This document shows positions 55,669 to 64,000 of a stretch of DNA of 64,000 nt, piece by piece. The number at the start of each line of letters is the position of its first letter. Within the stretch, counting starts at the first letter, position 1. This DNA is from Pelomyxa schiedti (taxonomy: Eukaryota; Evosea; Pelobiontida; Pelomyxidae): the NCBI GenBank assembly GCA_020536535.1, contig JAHLWZ010000799.1, forward strand, positions 22,406-86,405, read 5' to 3'. Made by a program: the position numbers and the translations under genes. Below the pieces are notes generated by a model. That model saw nothing but the letters and a program-made list of their open reading frames with translations. It did not search any database and had not been told where the DNA came from.

Positions 55669-57229
55669 ATGGCAGACAACACCTCTCATTTTTTCAAAGT
55701 ATTGTCGATCTCACATGTTGGTTCTTGATTTCCTCACAGTGACCCCAAACACCCTTCAAGTGCCCCAAGTGTTGCAGGTCAATCCCAATTGCTAGACAAA
55801 GTACCCACGAGTGTGGCGAAGACAGTATGTCAGATCTGATCTACTACCTTCCCGTGCCTTGTGTTTTTACTGTTGGTTTTTCTCCAGAACTCGTCGTGAA
55901 ATCCTCCGTGTCGCCAGTGAAAGCAACCAAACCTAAGACCAAGGCCCCTGCCGCTGACAGCAGTGCTGCAGATGATGATACTGCCCCAACAACAGCTGAC
56001 GATGAACCAAAACCAGTACCAAAAAAGAAGCCTGCATCTCCAAAGAAACCCAGCAAACCCAAAGCCAAGAAAGAAGCCAAGGCTACTACTGCAGCTGCCG
56101 CTACAGGGGATAAGAAAAAGAAATCCCGAAAACGCCCTAGATCTGAAGCTGGTGGTACAACTGATAAACCAGCAGAAAAACAAAAGCGACCTCCATCCGC
56201 CTATCTGCTGTACATCACAGAAGCTCTCAAGGAATTGAAAATCAAGAATCCGAAGTACACTAACCTCCACACCTCCGTATTAGTTATCGTCCCTATAGAG
56301 AAAAGCAATCTGAACTCATGAAGCAAGCCTCTCAAATGTGGAAATCTTTATCTGTGGCAGATAAAAAGGTCACAAGACATTTCCCCGCTCCCTCATAACT
56401 TCTTCTAACATTGCTCTAGCCGTACGAGGAGCTAGCCAAAGCAAAGAAGGCCGAAATGGCAGTATATCATCCTTCCGTTGCAATATGTTGCTAAAACTAC
56501 CCAGGGAAGTAAACCAGCCACAGGTGACCCCAAAGGTGACGCTCCTGCCCCAAGTGACCCGAAACCGGATGCAAGTGATTCAAATGCTGAACCAAAGACA
56601 AAAGCCGATGCTGATGAAGGTGACGCCGCCGCAAATGCATCTGACGAGGACAAAACACCAGAAGCGAAAACCGAGGAGAATAAAGTTAATGAACCTACCA
56701 CCACGGCAGTAGAAGAAACCAAAACAAAACCTGAAGCCGCCAAAGAGGAATCTAAAACTAAACCCGAAGCTGCCAAGGAGGAATCAACAAAACCCGAAGC
56801 TGCTGCTAAGGCTGAGCAATCTACCACAAATACCACCTCTACACCCACAACCACTCCCACGCAAGCTCCCGCATCACCTAAACCAACGGAAAGTAAGGCA
56901 GCTTCACCAGAAAAAACACCAACTGACAGCACCCCGACCAAGACCACTACACCAACTAAGAAGACCCCCACAAAGAAGACCCCAACAAAGAAGACACCAA
57001 ATAAAGCAACGCCAACCAAGGCCGCTGTCACACCCGTGGAAGCCACACCCAAACCTGAAGCGGACTCTGCCCCTTCCACTTCCAACCAAGTACCTGAAGC
57101 CGTACCCAATGACGACGAAGTAGAAAAGGTATACGTCACACCAAAGTTTTTCCTTCTTCACTAATCCATGCACAACAGGCACCACAACCCAAGAAAGCCA
57201 GAAAAAACACCCCCAAAAAGTCCACATAA
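55669..57229 (+). CDS. HMG-box protein with acidic/basic low-complexity flanks
   Basis: A single HMG box lies at about 56,190-56,450: KRPPSAYLLYITEALKELK, then across a short intron YREKQSELMKQASQMWKSL and, after another, PYEELAKAKKAEM. HMG boxes bend DNA and occur in chromatin proteins (HMGB, FACT's SSRP1 and others). Before the box is a Lys/Pro/Ala-rich region with KKKKSRKRPR (a likely nuclear signal). After it is a long Glu/Lys/Thr/Pro-rich tail with tandem TPTKKTPTKKTP-type repeats, like linker-histone tails. The last exon (APQPKKARKNTPKKS) ends at a TAA at 57227-57229, and AATAAA follows near 57256. The first exons are uncertain: the ATG at 55669 (MADNTSHFFK) is a plausible start, but its join to the next exon did not keep frame in my reading. 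Confidence 0.8.
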
Positions 57230-57330
57230 GAACGTGGCCTTTGGTGGAAAGGGAAAATAAAAACACTCTTTCATTAAAAACAAGTTATTTTCCCGTTTGC
57301 TTGTTAATTTGCGTGGTAACATCAAAAATG

Positions 57331-60300
57331 TTACCAAGCCATTGAGAGCAATTTGGTGCTGAAATTGAGCATTCCCGTAACAACAGCATTAATGTCTGGT
57401 ATCTGAATAGGAATGATGTAAAGAAAACAGGGACTTGGTGGATTTTGGTACCTGTAATACAGTTTCAACAGTTTCGACTGCCGGGCGGAGGAAGTTGGGA
57501 GCAAAGACAATAGAAAGGTTCTTGTCTGGTTTTTGTTGGTCATTTGAATGAAAAAGGAGAATTGTGGCATACTGTCCATCTTATTCACTTCAGACTTGGC
57601 AGATACTTTGTTAAGAAACACCATTAAATATTTAAGAGTGGCTTTGTGTTGTTCTGGAAGTTGTGCTAGGAGTGGCGCTACAGAATTTACAAATGTTTCT
57701 TCTACATCTGCAAGAATGTGAGAAAAACATGAAGCTGCCACATTTATAAATACCTATTTTTGTAATTTGTGTGAACTCCTGGTAGAGCTTGAAAGACAAC
57801 AGAGGGATTTTAAGTTCTCTGAAATAGAATTTCAGTGCAACAGCTATACAAATCGGGTCCTGTGCTTCAGTAAAAGTAATAGGTTGTCCTGCGGGTACAC
57901 CTGTCAAAGGGAAAGGAGTTTCAGTATTGGTGGACGAAAGAAAGTAGCTGTACTTTCAATAAACTTCCGTACAGCTGTGACATCTGACTGCCTCCCTGAG
58001 AGACGGAAAATACCCACAATATCCAAATCTTTTCAGGTTTAGAGAGTAAAATAGTGGAGGAGACTTACAGTTAAGAAGAAACTTGCATGAACTTTGTACA
58101 ATTTCTGGGACATCGGTTGGTTGGCGACCTTCGGACTTGAGCAGTTCCTCCAAGCTTGTCCCAAAAACTTGTGCAAAGGCGTCAATAACAGGGTTGTTTT
58201 GAAAGAATAACGCACCTTTGTAGACGTGGTTGTATTTATCATAAACGTAATTGGCTTGTGACAATAAAATAGGTTTATCAGATGGTGCTAGAGGCTTTAC
58301 ACCAACCGTTGCAGTGCCAAATACAAGATCGACACCAAGTTTTGTCTCAGCGGGTTTGGCTTCTGAGTTGGATATCAGTAATGTAGTTCCAAATTTGGGG
58401 TGACTACCAGAGAGGGAATCTTTAACAGATTTAATCTCATTGAGGTTGAAGCTTTCTTTAACTATGTACTTTTCCACTTTTTTGTTTTTCTTTTCTGTGA
58501 ACAGTAACTTATCGGAGAACATAAACATGTGCCTGGGGGAATGTGGGTATAAAATTTGTTCCTTAGGATGTACCTGGTCTTGGATTTCTTCTTTAAAAAG
58601 AAGGACACTTCCCCATCCCACAAGAAGATTCGCTCATCATCTGCCTTCATAAACTTCGAGGTATGAGTAATAATAACGGCTACAAGAAACGTGTACCTTG
58701 GCAATCTCAGAATAGCCCCCAAGCTTATTGATTGCGGCATATATCACTCTCTTTTGTTCAGCAAGTCCCAATGCTTGTTGCACAACCTTGCAGTGGCAAG
58801 ATTGTCAGTGGTTTCATGAAAAAACAAAAACATGAAATACTTGATTTGTTTTTCCAATGTAAGATAGGGCTTCTGTTAAAGAGGCTGCTTCGGGATGTGA
58901 TGGAGGTGTATTCTCCACCATGCATTGTAAAACTTGGTCATATTGCTTTATTTGTTGTATAGGACAAGACAGCAAGTCTCGTAAAGGAGGTGCTTTCATA
59001 GATGCCGTCTTGTTATTCTTTTATTTAAAAAGATACTTCTCCCAACCAACCTTCTGTTTGATGAAGTCGACAAAGGCAGTATTTTCCCTCTCTAATCTTT
59101 CAAGTGTATCGGCATGAACGGCTGAGTGTTTCACAAAACTTGAATATATCCTAAATCTGGAAGCAATGGACGTAAACAGTATGCCTAATCCGTCTACAGC
59201 AGGCCAGAAGTCCAATATCTTTCTCATTGAATACTTAAATGGGTAAAGCCCTTGAGGGAATAAGTACCTTTTCCAGGTTTTGGTAAATAGCTTTGTGGAG
59301 CACAAACAAAGGGCGAGCTTCCCCAAATAGCATTGTGATCTCATCCTCAGTCATTATTGGCTGCTGAGTTCCATTTGAAGCCAGGGCCTGATCACGCTGT
59401 TCTTGGAGAGGTTTCAAAAAACTCTATGTGTGAAGGTCAAACAAGGTATTGTTTCTTTTTTTTTTTTGTCCTACCTCAGAGAGACAATCAAGTTTGCCCA
59501 CCAAAACACGCTCTGTACGAAGTAGCTGTTTAAATGCTTCACTTCTGCCTTTGATATATCTGGGGACTGCCAGGAAAGTTGATGAACAACTTACAGTGAG
59601 AAGTACATACGAAGTGATTTATAATATCTTCGAGCAAGCCACCCTCGTACTCGTGCTTGTGCTTTTACAAGTAATCTATACGATCGAGCAAACTAGTAAA
59701 AACTGTTTGAGTGCAGCTATTGGAAAAAAGAAATACCTTCATAAACTCCCTGCAAGATTTTATTATGTCACCCTAACAAAACAAAAGCTCAGTAAAAACT
59801 CATTCCACAAGAAGATTACACACTGCTGCTGTTGTAAGGGGAGATGGGGCAGGAGGAGTGTGAGGCATTCTTTCTTTGATTTTTTCTTTGAGATACTGAG
59901 ATTGAATATTTTGAAATCCAAGGCACTTGAAAATGAGGTCTACTAGTTGCCTTTGGGCTTCAGCAAGCGAGGCCTCATTGGGAGACTGTTTTGAAGAGAA
60001 AATTATTAAGTCTCACAGAACAATGGCCTTACCGCAACAAATTGTTCACAAGCTGTTATTATCGCCGGCTTTGACGAGATTAGCTCCAAAAAAAAGAGAG
60101 AAATGGTACATAAAACTTGTCTGTAACAAATTTTGGCCTAATTTTTGTTGATGCCTGATCCACAAAAAAGTCAGTGTTGAGTTTATTGAAACCATGCATC
60201 AGCATTATCTTACTAAACACATATTTCCAGGATTCTGTCCACAACTTGGGAAATCAAAGTAAGTAGAGTGAAACGCAAGGGGTTGCAACTGACATTGGCA

Positions 60301-61355
60301 CGGTTCTCTGATGTCAAGTCAGGAAGCCAAGAAATATCCACTGGGGTTGCGGGTATGATTGGTGGTTTTGATACAGAAACACTACTAGTGAGCTGTGATT
60401 CAGTACTAGGTGCTGTTATTGGTGATACAGAAATAGGGGTAACTGTTGTCGTTTGCTGAATTACAGGGGTGGATAATGGAGTAGGTGGGGGTATGTCAAA
60501 TGAAGGAGGAGGGATATCTAAAGAAGGCGGTGGTAATATAGGTTGAAATGAAGGGATGACTGCTGGAGCTTGTATAAGTGGTGCAATGGATGTTACACTA
60601 TTTACTGGAGAAGGAGGGGTGATGATACTGCTACTACTGGGTGGTGGTGGTGCAATATTACTTGGAGGAGGCGGAGCAGCATTAGTTGGGGGTGGAGGAG
60701 GAATAATCACAGGAGGGGTAGTAATAGTAGGAGCAGTGATACTACTAGGTAGGACAATCTGAACTCCACAAACACCCAAGTTAGGTAGGGACAGAGTGTC
60801 AATATGCACAACCGGCGGAGGAATTTGAACTGGTTCGGTGCCGGGGGTTGGAATTGGAGGGGGTATTACAGCAGAAGTGAATGCAGGTGGTGGAATATCA
60901 ACAACCACCCCCGGAAGCTGTGGTGGGGGTGGCAACCCGGAGCTCTCATTCAGAGCCATAACCTGAGACTGCGAATCCTCCTCGTAAGGGTTGTAGTTAC
61001 CGCCGCCATAATAGGAATCCGCAGAGGGCGGGGTCGAGACCGCGGCACCGCTGGTTGAATTCGCAGAGGGAGAAGTGGGGATGGGGGCGGGAGAGGGAGA
61101 GGGAGACGGAGACGGGGTCGGCGAGGGGGGGCAGGGGGCGGGGGCGCGGGCCGCGGGGGGCCGGGGAGCCGCGGACGGCGGGGGCCGGGCGGCGCCCCCT
61201 CCGGGCGTGGCCGCGCCCCAGGAGGAACCCCCGCGGGTGGCCAGCGGCGAGGAGGGAGAAGGAGGGGCCTGGGGGGCCAGCCCGCGCGGGGGTCCCGTCG
61301 ACGTCCTCAGCGGCGGCTGCTGCGGGGTGGCCGTGGGGGGCGGAATGTCTGCCAT
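57331..61355 (-). CDS. Proline-rich IQ-RhoGEF(DH)-PH-RhoGAP protein
   Basis: The ATG at 61355 opens a GC-rich exon of about 380 residues dominated by poly-Pro (IPPPPPTNAAPPPP and similar; about 61,340-60,250). Then: an IQ-like motif, QARVRGWLARRYY (about 59,660); a DH domain from SEAFKQLLRTERVLVGKL (about 59,540) through LFGEARPLFVLHKAIYQNLE, FRIYSSFVKHSAVHADTL and LLSCPIQQIKQYDQVLQCM (about 58,950), the hallmark last helix; a PH domain (about 58,640-58,430: LWDGEVSFF, RHMFMFSDKLLFTEKKNKK); and a RhoGAP domain (about 58,020-57,340) with GIFRLSGRQSDVTAVRKF (catalytic Arg in FRLSG), ALKFYFRELKIPLLSF and LPEQHKATLKYLMVFL. One protein thus both loads and switches off Rho GTPases, as BCR/ABR do in animals. 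The stop is at 57331. The poly-Pro head suggests SH3 or profilin partners. Confidence 0.87.
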
Positions 61356-61645
61356 TGAGCCCTGTGTGTTGTTCGGGCACGTATGTACCTCACAGCACGA
61401 ATGATGCAAAGATTTCTTTGCTTTAGACGAAAAAACAGCATGGGTGAACCCATTTTTAGGTAGGTGCACGGAATTCTTCACAGCTCTCAGCGTGGGTGCG
61501 GGCACTAACGAGGCGCGTGAGAAGTGAAGTTCGAGAGCTATATACTGAACAAATAAACATGTTTCCTTATACAGGGTACATTACTGTAGTAACACTAGTG
61601 CCTGAAAAGTGCAATCAAAAATTCTTTGCTTGGTTTTTTGTGTTT
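61356..61645. other. Intergenic region between two minus-strand genes
   Basis: About 290 bp. It should hold the 3' flank of the MINDY gene and the promoter of the DH-PH-RhoGAP gene. I see no RNA gene or further open frame that looks real. Confidence 0.6.
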
Positions 61646-63531
61646 CTAGGATGTGAGGCTTGGGAGGGGTTCGTTGCAGGAAGAGCAAAAGATAGAAGCT
61701 GAGGGCCAAATCTGTTGCACGGAACGAACAATGTCGGGTAGCATGTTTCTGGCAACCTCCTGCAAAATTGATTTGGTATGGGTTTGGCATTTTGGAAGTA
61801 CCTTGGAGTGGGCTGTGGGAAGTTGGTCATACTCCACATATAATTTCTTTGAAGAACTTCGGGGAGTGTCACATACAGCACAGGAATCCGCCTCTGGACT
61901 GTTCTGTGATGTGCAGCACTCACAGACCCACTGTGTAGAGTCCTGCCAGTCCCGGCTGTTACTTTCTGGGGTGGGTGTTCTTTCAGAACCACACAGAGTG
62001 CATGCGGTGCTGGATGAAGCGTTTATGAAGGTACAGGTAGAACAGGACCAATTTCCGGCAGCGTGATTGGATGATGTGGAAATTGGTGGCTTCCGGGATC
62101 CGCACACCTGGCAGGATCCACAATGTGACTGGTTGACAATGGTACATGAGCTGCAGGACCAACTCCTGCAGACGGTGCAGTGCAAGTTGGCTGTGGGGTT
62201 GGCTCGGCCACAGTTACAGTTCCACGAGATTACTTTCTTGGGAGATGATACTGTGACCCCAAATAAAAACGTGGGCCTGCCTCCGCTCATTTCTATCCTG
62301 GTGTCCACCAGCTTCACACCGCTGTCGGGTGGAATTGCTGACGGTCTGCATTTCCCGGACAGCCAAACTTCGTCGTGGAGGGCAGTGAGCAACGTGAGTC
62401 TGGCTCCTGACATCTCTGCTCCACCAACGGTCCAATGCAACCGTGACAGTCCATTAAAATGGAGAAGTTCCAGTCTTTGTCCAGAACGGATCGTTGCTTG
62501 AGAGGGAGTCAATCTCAAGTCCTTGCACCAGAGTGCAGTATAGTGTCCGCCACAGAGAACACACCAAATGGGAAGTCGCGGAAACCGAACGCAAGACTGC
62601 TGGGTGATGATCCCGATCTCCGATGCCATCGGCGGGTTGGAATATGAAGGCGGATAAACTATGGCAAGGTGTGAGGGGTCATCACTCACGTCACTCAGAG
62701 CACAGCCATACAGGAGCAAGTGAACAAGTTCTTGAGTGCAGAAAAGCCCCTTCCTGCTGTAGCTGGGCTCGAGCATTGTTGAGAATGAAGATGCAGCACA
62801 AAGTCTGACGTCTCGCAACAATGATTCGACGCCTAGTGACTTATTGTCATTGTTGAGTTGCCAATAAAATAAGACTACCTCTTGTGGCAATGCACGAGTA
62901 CACCAGCAGCAATATCCCACCACTCCGCATAAACTGAGGCAAAAGGATCTTGATTTGATTGTGAAGATCACTTTGAGGAACTCTGATCAACTGCACATGT
63001 GCATTAAATTCACCAATTGTCCCAAAAGGGCCAGGCTCACGCAAAACAGCAAGTGACACTAAATGGTAATTTTAATAAAACTCTTAAAAAAAAAAAAAGA
63101 AGGATCAGTAGAGGGAAACATAGATAAATATGCCTACCAAAAGTTTCTGTCATGCAACCTTCCAGAATATTCGCCAGGGCGCGAACCATCACCTCGTCGA
63201 CACTCAAGTCCTCGAGAGACCCACAATTTGCAACCACGCGAACCACGTGGCACTGCACGGCAGCCAGCACTCCGCACGGCCCGTCCTCCTCCTGGGGCCC
63301 CACAAGCGGCCACTCCGTCGGTGGATTTTGTTGGCGATCCACAGACGCGGACGCCACGCCGGTATAAGAAGGCACTGGCAAAGCCTGTGCGGCTCTGCCG
63401 TCGCACGCGGCATCATGGGACGACAGCACAAGTGGGTGACTGAGCCACGTAGAGCATGAGCTGGAAGAGCCAACCGAGGTCGGGAACACGAGACCACTCA
63501 CAGCCCCCAACAGCGAACCATCACTACTCAT
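61646..63531 (-). CDS. MINDY-3/4-type deubiquitinase with four RanBP2-type zinc fingers
   Basis: The ATG at 63531 begins the first exon. The catalytic motif EDGPCGVLAAVQ (Cys at about residue 86; MINDY consensus GGPCGVLAAVQ) lies near 63,270. The second long exon carries SGGILLLVYSCIATRG, RKGLFCTQELVHLLLYGCAL (family CxQELVNLLL), and RLPIWCVLCGGHYTALWC, which holds the catalytic His. MINDY enzymes trim K48-linked ubiquitin chains. After the catalytic region come four zinc fingers with W-x-C-x2-C or W-x-C-x-C starts: WNCNCGRANP, WSCSSCTIVN, WSCSTCTFINAS and WVCECCTSQN, each followed by a CxxC pair. The first three form a block at about 62,230-61,975, and the fourth lies at about 61,930-61,855. 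NZF-type fingers often bind ubiquitin. This combination differs from human MINDY-3/4. The stop TGA is at 61648-61646. Confidence 0.87.
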
Positions 63532-63658
63532 TCTTCAAAGAAAGGATCTGAAGGTTTGTCGCTGATCTTTCCGAGCGCAGGAAGTTTATAGCCATTATGA
63601 ATGTGAGGCCAGAGTCTTTTCAAGTTCAAGAAGGGGAGGAGAGGTCTAAAAGACTTTA
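63532..63658. other. Upstream region of the MINDY gene
   Basis: About 127 bp between the MINDY start and the tRNA-like element. No clear TATA box. Confidence 0.5.
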
Positions 63659-63724
63659 GAACCAATTGGCTGAGTGGTCTAATCGCCAATCGTGGGATCG
63701 CCGGTTCGGTTCTGCCCAAGGTTC
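63659..63724 (+). repeat. tRNA-like element (tRNA pseudogene or SINE head)
   Basis: TGGCTGAGTGG at 63667-63677 fits the RNA polymerase III A box of Leu/Ser tRNAs. GGTTCGGTTCT at 63703-63713 fits the B box. GAACC (63659-63663) could pair with GGTTC (63720-63724) as an end stem. The two boxes start only 36 nt apart, too close for a full tRNA with an anticodon arm. This is either a deleted tRNA copy or the head of a tRNA-derived SINE. The following sequence to 64000 has a weak hairpin (CCCTCGTC with GACGAAGGG, about 63,773-63,790) and no gene I can support. Confidence 0.5.
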
Positions 63725-64000
63725 ATCAGGGACTGGAGGGGTGACCACCAATTTTTTGACAGAGGACCTCAGCCCTCGTCAGACGAAGGGTGAAAGCCTC
63801 ATTTTGTGGTTGGCGCTATGGAGAACAATGAAATGAAGGAGTGTTATTAATCACAACCAAGGTTGGAGCATCACAAAGAGTTCATATGAAGAGCTTCATC
63901 AAGCTGTTGCAACCATGCTTGGGAACAACCCATAGAGGGAAGTCGACGAACTGGTGAGGGAAAAACCTGGTCACTGAGAGAATAGGGGTGCAGCAACTTT
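63725..64000. other. Right edge, no gene recognised
   Basis: No open frame of note on either strand. It could be the body of a SINE-like repeat following the tRNA-like element, or the start of a gene outside the window. Confidence 0.5.

Noticed and set aside
1-64000. CRISPR arrays, bacterial operons, phage or virus genes
   Set aside because: None seen; genes have spliceosomal introns, a U2 gene is present and all recognised families are eukaryotic.

Overview
The window is nuclear DNA of an intron-rich but very compact eukaryote. Conserved genes are broken by many short GT-AG introns, mostly about 36-70 nt, and neighbouring genes lie tens to a few hundred bases apart on both strands. TAA, TAG and TGA all end genes, so the code looks standard. 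A U2 snRNA gene is present. Several gene families (a TKL kinase joined to RhoGAP, a RhoGEF joined to RhoGAP, calponin-homology and EF-hand proteins, an Rnl2-type RNA ligase) suggest an amoeboid protist in or near Amoebozoa. That placement is inference; nothing here fixes the species. Ranges given for genes span exons plus introns, and exon borders were read by eye.

Left part (1-23.2 kb): the 3' part of an unrecognised acidic gene (+); a coiled-coil/calponin-homology protein (+) convergent with an EF-hand protein carrying a long Pro-Gly-Met-Met repeat (-); a SIRT6/7-type sirtuin and an upstream TBCC-like beta-helix gene (-); a DUF4211 nuclear protein (+); CTU2 (+), a subunit for tRNA wobble-uridine thiolation; a PAP2 lipid phosphatase (+); a repeat block holding a 100-N assembly gap; an unrecognised gene (-); an Rnl2-family RNA ligase (+); and a DUF4419 protein (+).

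Middle (23.4-42.1 kb): one gene of about 10.4 kb encoding a giant helical-repeat-like protein with low-complexity ends, a small F-box-like gene, U2 snRNA, an unrecognised minus-strand gene, a nearly intronless pentapeptide-repeat/glycine-rich protein, and a small coiled-coil gene.

Right part (42.3-64 kb): a NYN/PIN-like nuclease candidate that runs into the geranylgeranyltransferase-I beta subunit gene; an unrecognised minus-strand gene; a TKL kinase-RhoGAP fusion; SDA1 (60S ribosome biogenesis); an HMG-box protein; an IQ-DH-PH-RhoGAP protein; a MINDY-type deubiquitinase with four RanBP2-type zinc fingers; and a tRNA-like element near the right edge.

The genes do not form one pathway. Small-GTPase control recurs: a RhoGAP kinase, a RhoGEF/RhoGAP and the beta subunit that prenylates Rho-type GTPases lie within 18 kb. 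A second theme is RNA handling: U2, CTU2, RNA ligase, NYN and SDA1. A striking shared trait is that many genes begin with a GC-rich, low-complexity first exon that gives way to AT-richer conserved exons.
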